Source: Ruthenibacterium sp. (GTDB lineage Bacteria > Bacillota > Clostridia > Oscillospirales > Ruminococcaceae). Taken from it: 28,283 nucleotides of DNA. The DNA lies in NCBI GenBank assembly GCA_020025255.1, contig JAHHSK010000022.1:1-28283 (forward strand), read 5' to 3'. The position numbers and the translations under genes were made by a program. This document shows, one piece after another, positions 6,596 through 13,804 of this stretch (position 1 is the stretch's first letter; each line of letters starts with the position of its first letter). The notes under the pieces were generated by a model. That model was not told where the DNA came from. It did no database searches and saw only the letters and a program-made list of their open reading frames with translations.

Positions 6596-8572
6596 ATGAA
6601 TTCCAAGTATCCTAATTTGCTGTCGCCCGGCAAAATCGGCAGCATGGAACTTCGCAACAAAACCGTTATGTGTGCAATGGGCATGAGCCAATCGGATCAT
6701 GGCTTTGTAAATAATGCGGTTGTAAATCATTATGTGGAACGCGCGAAGGGCGGCGTTGGGCTGATTGTCGTGGAAGTGACCTGTGTGGATGCACCGCAGG
6801 GGCTGAATACCGCCGGCATGCTGGTGATTGATGATGACAAATATATTCCCGGCATGGCGCGCCTTGCGCAGGCCATTCATGAAGAAGGCGCACGCTGTGT
6901 GCTGCAAATCAGCCATACCGGGCGTGGTGCCCGCCGTGCCATTACCGGTATGCAGCCGGTCGGCCCCAGTGCAGTGGCAATGCCGTATTCCTTCATGATG
7001 GGGCTGGAAAATGAGCAGCCGCGTGAATTGACGATTCCGGAAATCCACGAAATCGAAGAAAAGTACGCACAGGCAGCACTGCGTGCAAAAAAGGCAGGAT
7101 TCGATGGAATCGAATTGCACAGCGTCGGCTATTATATGGGGGAACAGTTCCTTTCCTCTAAGGCCAATATCCGCACCGATGAATATGGCGGCAATCCCGA
7201 AAATCGAGTGCGTTTTCATTTGAATATCATTCGGCGCATTCGCGAGCTGTGCGGCAGCGATTTTGCCGTGATCGTAAAAATGAGCGCGGTGGAATCCGGG
7301 GAAGATGCCGGCATTACAATGCAGGATGGCATGTATTTTGCCAAACGTTTTCAGGATGAGGGCGTAGATGCGCTGGAAGTGCTTGCAGGAACGTGGAAAA
7401 AACAAGCGGGTCTGGATGATCTGCCGGCTACGGCAGCACCCTATTGCCAAGCGGTTGGGCTGTGTGCGGCACTGAAATTCGGCATCATGAAAATGACGGG
7501 CGCACCCGCAACGATACCGATGATCGGCGGCGGGCGTGCGGATAGTGCAGCGGCGGCAGAAAAGGCGCTTGCGGATAAACAGTGCGATTTCATCTTCCTG
7601 GGTCATGCGCTTTTGGCACAGCCGGATTTCGTCAAGCTGGTGGATGAGGATCGCGAGGATGAGATCCGCCCGTGTATCGGCTGCGGCATGTGTGTGGATT
7701 CGCAGCTGCAGGAAGGGGAGCGCGGCTGCTGTTCGGGAAATGCGGTTTTGGGTCATGGGGAAAATGATTATACGATCCCTGCGGCACAAACAAGAAAAAA
7801 GGTCGTTGTGATCGGCGGCGGCGTAGCCGGGGTAGAAGCGGCGCGGATTGCGGCAAAGCGCGGGCATACCGTTTCGCTGTATGAAAAATCGGATAAAATC
7901 GGCGGTCAGATGCACTATGCGGTAAAGCCGCCCCATAAGCAGAATATGCAGGCGCTTGTTCCGTATCTGGAGCGTCAGCTTGAATTGACCGGAGTGGATG
8001 TCCACCTTGGAACGGCGGTTACGGCACAGGATGTGCTCGATTTGAAACCGGATGCCGTTGTTTGTGCGACAGGCGTAAAATCGGTTTCGCTTCCGATTCC
8101 CGGTGCGCAACGTGCCGTTAACGCAAAACAGGTGCTGGATGGCGCGGCAGCCGGCGAGAATGTTGTGGTCATCGGCGGCGGCAGTGTAGGCATTGAAACG
8201 GCAGAACTCCTTGCCGAACAAGGCAAGCATGTAACAGTGATCGAGATGCTGGATGTCATTGCCGAGCGTATGGTCAAGGTTACACGCACGATCGTTCTGG
8301 GGCATTTGAAAGAGCTGGGTGTCACGGTGCTCACCTCATGCAAATGTCAGGAAGTGCGGGAAGCTTCGATTGTTTACATGGATGCCAATGGAGTCGAAAC
8401 CGAAATTCCGGCAGATACGGTTGTGCTTGCAATAGGTGACCGTCCGGAAACTACGGTGTATGAACAGCTGCAAGGCAAGGTTCCGGAACTGTATAATATA
8501 GGGGACAGTGCATCAGCGGGCATGATTGCGGCTGCGGTACGGCAGGGGTATGAATGTGCGCTGAAGCTGTAA
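6596..8572 (+). CDS. OYE-type NADH:flavin oxidoreductase with 4Fe-4S and FAD/NAD domains (enoate reductase family)
   Basis: This 658-residue multidomain enzyme resembles 2,4-dienoyl-CoA reductase, 2-enoate reductase and the bile-acid enzymes BaiCD/BaiH: NAD(P)H electrons pass through FAD and a 4Fe-4S cluster to FMN, which reduces an activated C=C bond. The FMN-binding TIM barrel spans about 1-345, with ISHTGRGARR, GFDGIELHSVGYYMGEQFLSS, YGGNPENRVRF and GGGRADS. The cluster motif is Cys360-x2-Cys363-x2-Cys366-x11-Cys378, followed by Cys379. The FAD domain begins VVVIGGGVAGVEAA at about 403, and the NAD-binding insert begins VVVIGGGSVGIETAE at about 523. In HSVGYYMGEQFLSS, Tyr replaces the His common in the HGAHGYL motif of many family members, so the substrate may differ. 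ATG 6596 has GGAGG 8 nt upstream. It is transcribed away from a TetR gene and ends at a terminator. The substrate is not predictable here. Confidence 0.88.
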   Translation: MNSKYPNLLSPGKIGSMELRNKTVMCAMGMSQSDHGFVNNAVVNHYVERAKGGVGLIVVEVTCVDAPQGLNTAGMLVIDDDKYIPGMARLAQAIHEEGARCVLQISHTGRGARRAITGMQPVGPSAVAMPYSFMMGLENEQPRELTIPEIHEIEEKYAQAALRAKKAGFDGIELHSVGYYMGEQFLSSKANIRTDEYGGNPENRVRFHLNIIRRIRELCGSDFAVIVKMSAVESGEDAGITMQDGMYFAKRFQDEGVDALEVLAGTWKKQAGLDDLPATAAPYCQAVGLCAALKFGIMKMTGAPATIPMIGGGRADSAAAAEKALADKQCDFIFLGHALLAQPDFVKLVDEDREDEIRPCIGCGMCVDSQLQEGERGCCSGNAVLGHGENDYTIPAAQTRKKVVVIGGGVAGVEAARIAAKRGHTVSLYEKSDKIGGQMHYAVKPPHKQNMQALVPYLERQLELTGVDVHLGTAVTAQDVLDLKPDAVVCATGVKSVSLPIPGAQRAVNAKQVLDGAAAGENVVVIGGGSVGIETAELLAEQGKHVTVIEMLDVIAERMVKVTRTIVLGHLKELGVTVLTSCKCQEVREASIVYMDANGVETEIPADTVVLAIGDRPETTVYEQLQGKVPELYNIGDSASAGMIAAAVRQGYECALKL

Positions 8573-8603
8573 TCCGTTTTGAAACAAGAAAATAGGCTTT
8601 ATG

Positions 8604-8642
8604 ATGCGGCATGCAGGATACTGTATGCCGCATTTCTTTTTA
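8604..8642 (+). terminator. Terminator after the OYE-type gene
   Basis: ATGCGGCATGCAG (8604-8616) pairs with 8621-8633 over 13 positions with one G-U pair, closed by a GATA loop. TTCTTTTTT follows. Confidence 0.8.
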
Positions 8643-8706
8643 ACGAGTGACTGCCGGACAAAATTTTTATGCAACAGCTCTTTAAAACCAATCGATTCTG
8701 TGGTAC

Positions 8707-8712
8707 TATAAT
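8707..8712 (+). promoter_or_regulatory. -10 element of the EamA transporter promoter
   Basis: A consensus TATAAT lies 46 bases before the chosen ATG. No good -35 is found at 16-18 bases; TTTAAA at 8681-8686 is 20 bases away. The promoter may be weak or need an activator. Confidence 0.4.
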
Positions 8713-8757
8713 GCGTTGCAATCTGTTTCAGAGCAAATCAGAAAGGAAATAAAGAAA

Positions 8758-9708
8758 ATGGAAGAAAAAGAAACGGTTTTGAACAAGGGCTGGGTCGTTG
8801 CCCTGTTGGCAGGGATCTGCTGCTTTTTGTGGGGGAGCGCGTTCCCGTGTGTGAAAATTGGCTATGCAATGTTCGGCATTGATTCGACAGATACCGCTTC
8901 ACAGATCGTGTTTGCGGGCGCACGCTTTACGCTGGCGGGTGTGCTCACTGTACTGATCGGCAGCGCACTATCCCGAAAATTTTTAAAGCCGCAAAACGGT
9001 TCGTGGGGCATGGTATTCAAACTCAGCATGGTACAGACCGTGATTCAGTATCTGCTGTTTTACATTGGCCTTGCCAATACCTCCGGGGTAAAGGGATCGA
9101 TCATTGTTGCATCGAATGTGTTTTTTGCCATATTGATTTCTGCGTTGGTTTTTCGGTATGAAACGCTTGGGGCTGGCAAGATGATCGGTTGTTTGCTGGG
9201 GTTTATAGGGGTTGTGCTCATTAATCTAACGGATGCGGGGCTGGATGCTTCCATGTCGTTTGCGGGGGAGGGCTTTATGCTGCTTTCGACCGTATCGTAT
9301 GCGTTTTCCTCGGTATTGATAAAAAAATACAGCCGCATGGAAAATCCGGTAACGCTCAGCGGATATCAGTTCTTTTTCGGCGGCGCCATCATGACAGCCG
9401 TAGGGCTTGTATTCGGTGGAAAGCTGCACAGCTTTACAGTGGGCTCTGTGCTGCTTTTGATTTATATGGCAGTAATTTCGGCCGTTGCTTATTCCTTGTG
9501 GGGAATTCTGCTTAAATATAATCCGGTCAGCAAGGTAGCGGTTTACGGTTTTATGAACCCGGTATTTGGAGTGATTTTAAGTGCAGTGTTGCTCAAAGAG
9601 CAAAATCAGGCGTTTACGCTGCGCGGGCTTATTTCACTGATCCTGGTGTGCATTGGTATTTATGTGGTAAATCGAGATTTTTCTCCTTCGAAAAGCAAAG
9701 AGTGTTGA
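8758..9708 (+). CDS. DMT-superfamily transporter (two EamA domains)
   Basis: This is a 316-residue inner-membrane protein of the drug/metabolite transporter superfamily, whose members export amino acids, metabolites or drugs. About ten hydrophobic segments fall into two EamA repeats. The first begins with VVALLAGICCFLWGSAFPCVKIGY and includes GARFTLAGVLTV. The second begins near EGFMLLSTVSYAFSSVLIKKY and includes SAVAYSLWGILLKYNP and the conserved VAVYGFMNPVFGVILSAVLLKE. The ATG at 8758 is chosen because AAAGGA lies about 10 nt upstream and the N-terminus is then short and charged, as usual. The stop codon at 9706-9708 lies inside the -35 box of the next promoter, so the gene is packed tightly against the ArsR unit. 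The transported compound is unknown. Confidence 0.88.
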   Translation: MEEKETVLNKGWVVALLAGICCFLWGSAFPCVKIGYAMFGIDSTDTASQIVFAGARFTLAGVLTVLIGSALSRKFLKPQNGSWGMVFKLSMVQTVIQYLLFYIGLANTSGVKGSIIVASNVFFAILISALVFRYETLGAGKMIGCLLGFIGVVLINLTDAGLDASMSFAGEGFMLLSTVSYAFSSVLIKKYSRMENPVTLSGYQFFFGGAIMTAVGLVFGGKLHSFTVGSVLLLIYMAVISAVAYSLWGILLKYNPVSKVAVYGFMNPVFGVILSAVLLKEQNQAFTLRGLISLILVCIGIYVVNRDFSPSKSKEC

Positions 9709-9733
9709 CAGTAAAGTAAAAATCTGATATCTT
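9705..9733 (+). promoter_or_regulatory. Promoter of the arsR unit, overlapping the upstream stop codon
   Basis: A consensus TTGACA (9705-9710) contains the TGA stop codon of the EamA gene. After 17 bases comes TATCTT (9728-9733). The strong -35 and the adjacent repeats suggest a repressible promoter. Confidence 0.65.
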
Positions 9734-9765
9734 TTAAGCGAATACTTAATTAAGCGTTCACCTAA
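9734..9765 (+). repeat. Tandem 16-bp direct repeat, candidate ArsR operator
   Basis: TTAAGCGAATACTTAA (9734-9749) is followed with no gap by TTAAGCGTTCACCTAA (9750-9765), with 12 of 16 positions identical. The junction forms the palindrome CTTAATTAAG. The block starts immediately after the -10 box, covers the expected transcription start and ends 33 nt before the ribosome binding site, a typical place for a self-regulating repressor to bind. Confidence 0.6.
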
Positions 9766-9809
9766 GTACAGAAAACTGCGGAACAGTTTTGCAAAAACGG
9801 AGGATCGGG

Positions 9810-10145
9810 ATGAGAAAGCATGCAGAAAAGGTAGCATCGATTATGGGGCAACTTGCAAACGAAAATCGGCTGCTGATTCTCGAGGCACTTTTGCCCGGCC
9901 CGCTGACAGTAACAGAACTTGCTGTAAGGGTAAGGGGTATCAGTACACCGGCACTTTCCCAGCATTTACATAAGCTGCGCGGCGCAGGGTTGATACAATC
10001 GGAAAAACAAGCACAGTATATCCGTTATTCGATTTGTGATCAAAGAATCCGGGGTTTGATTGATTTTCTGCACAAGGAGTACTGTACAGATGAGGAAAAG
10101 GCGCAATTTGAAAAGGAGTATCATCAACATGAAAAAAATGTATAA
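9810..10145 (+). CDS. ArsR/SmtB family winged-helix regulator
   Basis: This is an ArsR-type homodimeric repressor, 111 residues. The winged-helix domain is clear: IMGQLANENRLLILEALL, PLTVTELAVRVRGISTPALSQHLHKLRGAGL with the recognition helix at about 45-57, and the wing IQSEKQAQYIRYSI. The classic ELCVCDL metal-binding motif in helix 3 is absent. The only cysteines are Cys76 and Cys92, and the C-terminal tail carries His105 and His107. A metal site cannot be assigned, and a thiol, oxidant or organic signal is equally possible. The ATG at 9810 is used because GGAGG ends 6 nt upstream. The next gene overlaps its 3' end by 17 nt, indicating coupled translation. The tandem repeat upstream suggests autorepression. 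Confidence 0.88.
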   Translation: MRKHAEKVASIMGQLANENRLLILEALLPGPLTVTELAVRVRGISTPALSQHLHKLRGAGLIQSEKQAQYIRYSICDQRIRGLIDFLHKEYCTDEEKAQFEKEYHQHEKNV

Positions 10146-10542
10146 AATCGCAGCAGCATATCTGATATTCGGCTTGGCGGCGGGGCTTTTTTATCACGAA
10201 GCAGCCTACTGGATGCATTTTCGGGGCTATACCGTGCTTTCTAAGGTGCACCCGCATGCGCTGGCATTGGGGACAGGTGTCTTTTTGGTTATGCCGCTGC
10301 TGATGAAGGTATTCGAAATCCAAAAAGAAAAAAGCTTCCGCTGGTTTATGTGGTTTTATAATATCGGGCTTGTGATGACATTGGGCTTTATGAGCATCCG
10401 CGGTGTAGTACAGCTGTTCGATATTTCAATCGCAAGCGCATGGGACCATATGATAGGCGGCTTTGCCGGTATCGGGCACATTCTTTTGACAATCGGGTTA
10501 TTTGCTTTGATGCGTGCTTTGATGCGCAGTACGAAAGAATAA
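10129..10542 (+). CDS. DUF2871-type four-helix membrane protein
   Basis: This 137-residue integral membrane protein has about four hydrophobic helices (about 7-21, 43-61, 73-92 and 108-127) and fits the uncharacterised DUF2871 family. Histidines lie in or next to the helices: His23 in FYHEAAYW, His41 and His43 in KVHPHALALGTG, and others in SAWDHMIGG and GIGHILL. This suggests a haem or metal ligand set in the membrane, which is my inference. The start ATG at 10129 has AAGGAG 10 nt upstream inside arsR, and the frame overlaps arsR by 17 nt, so the two are coupled. A membrane protein controlled by an ArsR regulator would fit metal handling, detoxification or membrane stress. The function is unknown. 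Confidence 0.75.
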   Translation: MKKMYKIAAAYLIFGLAAGLFYHEAAYWMHFRGYTVLSKVHPHALALGTGVFLVMPLLMKVFEIQKEKSFRWFMWFYNIGLVMTLGFMSIRGVVQLFDISIASAWDHMIGGFAGIGHILLTIGLFALMRALMRSTKE

Positions 10543-10623
10543 GAAATAAGTGCACCGATAAAAGGCCGGATCGCCTGCAGCAAAGCAAAACAAATCAAAA
10601 CAGTTGAAATCAGGGGGTTATTT

Positions 10624-11076
10624 ATGTTTACAACAATCGCACATATCGGCTTGACCGTTTCGGAACTGGAGCGTTCCGTTGCTTTTTATAAAGATGTTTT
10701 GGGGCTGGAGTATGTTGGGGAAATGGAAATGGGAGGGCCGGAAACCGCGGCACTCTTCCAACGAGAAGGCTGCCGTGCAAGAGTTGCCTATCTGCGTACC
10801 GCAGATGCAAATGCAGCTTTGGTGGAGCTGATTCAGTTTACCGATCTTCCTGCAAAAGAAGATACGCCGGATCTGTTCAAAACCTCGATTTCAGAACTGT
10901 GTTTTGCGACAGATGATATCGATCGGGAATATCAAAGCATGGCAAAGCAGGGCGTCCGCTTTCTTTCCGAGCCCCAGACGTTTGATAGCACACAATACGG
11001 CTTTGGTAAAAGCCGTGCCGTTTATTTTTATGATCCGGACGGAAACATTTTGGAACTGATCCAGCCGGAAAAATAG
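10624..11076 (+). CDS. VOC superfamily protein (glyoxalase/bleomycin-resistance-like)
   Basis: This 150-residue protein has the two beta-alpha-beta3 modules of the vicinal oxygen chelate fold. It begins IAHIGLTVSELERSVAFYKDVLGLEYVG, the standard first module, and ends AVYFYDPDGNILELIQPEK, the standard last strand with its metal-ligand Glu. Candidate metal ligands are His8, Glu in ALVELIQF, and Glu in ILELIQ; the second half has SELCFATDD where a His is often found, so the metal site may be altered. Members include glyoxalase I, dioxygenases and antibiotic-binding proteins. The gene follows DUF2871 after 81 nt with no terminator and lies 22 nt before the UvrA-like gene, so it is probably in the same operon. 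The ribosome binding site AGGGGG is only fair. The substrate is unknown. Confidence 0.85.
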   Translation: MFTTIAHIGLTVSELERSVAFYKDVLGLEYVGEMEMGGPETAALFQREGCRARVAYLRTADANAALVELIQFTDLPAKEDTPDLFKTSISELCFATDDIDREYQSMAKQGVRFLSEPQTFDSTQYGFGKSRAVYFYDPDGNILELIQPEK

Positions 11077-11098
11077 AAGAAAGGAACAGGGAGCGGAT

Positions 11099-13351
11099 AT
11101 GGTGCATGATACCATTCGTGTGCAGGATGCAACGCAAAACAATCTGAAAAATGTGTCGGTAGAAATCCCGAAGCACAAGATTACCGTGGTAACAGGGGTT
11201 TCAGGCTCCGGTAAAAGTTCGCTTGTGCTGGATACCATAGCGGCACAGTCGCGCCGAGAGCTCAATGATACGTTTCCAAGCTTTGCCCAGCGGTATTTGC
11301 CGAAGTACGGACGGCCGCATGTCGGTAAAATCGAACATCTTCCAACGGCAATCGTAATCGATCAGAAAAAGCCATCACAGCAGGTGCGCTCCACGGTGGG
11401 AACGTATACCGATACCTATTCACTGCTTCGCCTGCTGTTTTCCCGTGTGGGAAGTCCGTTTGTTGGATATTCCGATTCGTTTTCCTTTAACCATCCGCAG
11501 GGAAAATGCCCGCGCTGTGATGGTCTTGGTGAAGTTACAGAAATCGATGTGCACAAATTAGTCGATTTTGATAAGTGCCTCAATGATCCGGGTGTGATTC
11601 ATTATGTGGCGTATGAACCGGGGCAGTGGCGTTGGCTGTATTATGGTGCTTCGGGTCTTTTTGACCCGAATAAGAAGATACGGGATTACACGCAGGAAGA
11701 GCTTCAGCTGTTTTTGTATCAGGAACCGATGAAGCTGAAAAACCCGCCGCCGGATTATTATAAAACGGCAACCTATGAAGGCTTGATGTATCGCATGAAC
11801 CGTATGCTGCGACGTGATGATGCAAAGGTGCACTGGAAACGCCTGGAACCCTTAGTGGATCAGGGAATCTGCCCGGAATGTCATGGGGCACGGCTGAATC
11901 CGCGGATCCTTTCCTGTAAGATTGCAGGGAAAAATATTGCCGAAGTCACGGCAATGCCGCTGCATGAAATCCTTGCTTGGCTGGATGCGATAAACGATCC
12001 GATTGCAGTGGATATCACAGCTGCATTGAAAAGCCGTATCGGTGCACTGATTGATATCGGGCTGGATTATTTGACGTTAGACCGAGGAATGGGCACCCTT
12101 TCAGGCGGCGAATCCCAGCGTTGCAAAATTGCAAAGTACAATAATTCCTCCCTTTCGGATCTTTTATATGTATTGGACGAACCCAGCGTGGGGCTGCACA
12201 GCCATGATATACACCGTTTGAGTGAAGCAGTGATTGCATTGCGGGATCGCGGTAATACCGTGCTTATGGTCGAACATCACAAAGAAATGATGGAAATCGC
12301 CGATCATATCATAGATATGGGGCCGGGAGCCGGAACACAAGGCGGCGAGGTTTTGTTTGAAGGCCGCTATGAAGAGCTTGTAAAGGCTGATACCTTGACA
12401 GGGCAGCTGCTGCGTAAAAAGAATGCACTCAAGCAGCAGCTGCGTACTGCACAGGAATGGTTCAGAATGGAGCATTTAAACCTGCATAATCTGAAAGATG
12501 TATCGGTAGATCTGCCGAAGGGTGTATTTGCAGTGATTGCAGGCGTAGCAGGCTCTGGAAAAAGTTCTCTTATGGAAGCATTTGCTAAGCAGTGTCAGGA
12601 AGAAGTGACGCTCATCAGCCAAAAAAGCATCGGCAGCAGTCTGCGGTCTACACCCGCAACCTATTTGGGGGTAGCGGACGATATCCGGCGCATGTTCGCA
12701 AAGGAAAGCGGACAGAAAGCAGGCTTGTTTGCTTTCAATGGTGCAGGAGCATGCCCGGTATGTCAGGGAAAGGGCGTTATTGTTTCGGAAATGGCATTTA
12801 TGGATTCCATTGAAACCGTGTGTGAAGCATGCGGAGGGCTGCGATATTCCAATGAGGCGTTGCAGTATACGGTGGGCGGTTTGAATATCGCGCAGGTAAT
12901 GGACCTGACGATTCGACAGGCAATGGAACGGTTTTCCGGCACGGCGATTGCAGAAAAGCTTCGTCCGCTTGCGGATGTGGGGCTGTTTTATCTGCATTTG
13001 AATCAAGCCCTTTCTACGCTTTCCGGCGGGGAACTGCAGCGCATGAAGCTGGCTTCTTATCTTGGTAAAAAAGAGCAGATCTTGATTTTGGATGAGCCTA
13101 CCGACGGCCTGCATCTGCAAGACGTGCAGAATATTATTGCGCTGTTTGATCGGATCGTTTCACAAGGAAATTCAGTCTTTTTGATTGAGCATAATCTGGA
13201 GGTGCTGAAAGCGGCAGATTATGTAGTGGAAATCGGCCCGGGCGGCGGGGATGAAGGCGGCAGAGTGATCTTTGCGGGAACTCCGGCACAGATGCTGGAA
13301 TCCGAAGCTTCCGTCACAGCACCGTATCTGCGCAAATCACTTGAAGCATAA
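11099..13351 (+). CDS. UvrA-like ABC ATPase (short paralogue, resistance type)
   Basis: This 750-residue protein has the tandem ABC ATPase structure of UvrA but is much shorter than repair UvrA (about 940 residues). The first Walker A is GVSGSGKS (33-40) and the second GVAGSGKS (482-489). The signatures are TLSGGESQRCKIAKY and TLSGGELQRMKLASY, and the Walker B motifs are LLYVLDEPSVGLH and ILILDEPTDGLH. Zinc-module cysteine pairs CPRCDGLGE, CPECHGARLNP, CPVCQGKG and CEACGGLRYS are present. The FDTIYAEGQRRY-type segment of repair UvrA is replaced by LDTIAAQSRREL followed by IDQKKPSQQVRSTVGTYTDTY, as in short paralogues linked to resistance against DNA-binding drugs. It probably binds DNA or DNA-drug complexes rather than serving as the main repair protein; this is inferred. 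It is the last gene of the ArsR unit. ATG 11099 has GGGAG 6 nt upstream. Confidence 0.88.
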   Translation: MVHDTIRVQDATQNNLKNVSVEIPKHKITVVTGVSGSGKSSLVLDTIAAQSRRELNDTFPSFAQRYLPKYGRPHVGKIEHLPTAIVIDQKKPSQQVRSTVGTYTDTYSLLRLLFSRVGSPFVGYSDSFSFNHPQGKCPRCDGLGEVTEIDVHKLVDFDKCLNDPGVIHYVAYEPGQWRWLYYGASGLFDPNKKIRDYTQEELQLFLYQEPMKLKNPPPDYYKTATYEGLMYRMNRMLRRDDAKVHWKRLEPLVDQGICPECHGARLNPRILSCKIAGKNIAEVTAMPLHEILAWLDAINDPIAVDITAALKSRIGALIDIGLDYLTLDRGMGTLSGGESQRCKIAKYNNSSLSDLLYVLDEPSVGLHSHDIHRLSEAVIALRDRGNTVLMVEHHKEMMEIADHIIDMGPGAGTQGGEVLFEGRYEELVKADTLTGQLLRKKNALKQQLRTAQEWFRMEHLNLHNLKDVSVDLPKGVFAVIAGVAGSGKSSLMEAFAKQCQEEVTLISQKSIGSSLRSTPATYLGVADDIRRMFAKESGQKAGLFAFNGAGACPVCQGKGVIVSEMAFMDSIETVCEACGGLRYSNEALQYTVGGLNIAQVMDLTIRQAMERFSGTAIAEKLRPLADVGLFYLHLNQALSTLSGGELQRMKLASYLGKKEQILILDEPTDGLHLQDVQNIIALFDRIVSQGNSVFLIEHNLEVLKAADYVVEIGPGGGDEGGRVIFAGTPAQMLESEASVTAPYLRKSLEA

Positions 13352-13540
13352 TGATACAAAGAGTTCCGGCATCGGTTGCAGCCACAGGCTTTTATTCGCA
13401 TCCATTCGACAATGGGGCGAGTGCTTGCTGCAAAGCATGCTCCATATCAGCAATGCCGTCCGATAGGATATCTTTTTGTTGGAAAAATAGCAATAGCCAA
13501 GGAATAAAATTCAAGGGATAAGAGCAGGCAATGAAAGATA
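13352..13540. other. Intergenic stretch with a possible decayed gene fragment
   Basis: This stretch lies between the UvrA-like gene and the terminator. A minus-strand frame (13392-13574) ends in FFQQKDILSDGIADMEHALQQALAPL, which has a protein-like amphipathic look, but it has no ribosome binding site and runs through the terminator hairpin. It may be the tail of a lost gene or chance. No other gene is supported. Confidence 0.2.
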
Positions 13541-13587
13541 AAACTCCAGATTGATGCCGTCTATATGACTTCAATCTGGAGTTTTTT
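13541..13587 (+). terminator. Terminator of the ArsR-UvrA-like unit
   Basis: AAACTCCAGATTGA (13541-13554) pairs perfectly with 13571-13584 over 14 bp, and the descending arm runs into seven T. It is about 190 nt past the UvrA-like stop codon, the first clear terminator after it. Confidence 0.85.
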
Positions 13588-13740
13588 TACATACAAATTA
13601 TAATTATGGAATATGTCCATTTTAATTGAGAAATTTATTTTGCTGCCACAAGGGCAATTTACCATACCGTTCATAGGAAGAACACGGAGCGAACAAAAAT
13701 AACAAAAAGTGACAAAAACATAGGAATTTTCGATGCGAGA

Positions 13741-13769
13741 TTGCGAAAGCGGGCAAAATGTAGTACGAT
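13741..13769 (+). promoter_or_regulatory. Predicted promoter of the GH129/GH101-like gene
   Basis: TTGCGA (13741-13746) and TACGAT (13764-13769) are 17 bases apart. The start would lie about 28 nt before the ATG. The A/T-rich 150 nt upstream (from 13588) contain no supported gene. Confidence 0.5.
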
Positions 13770-13804
13770 AAAGCAACATAAGACGGAAAATGCGAGGGGA
13801 TGTT

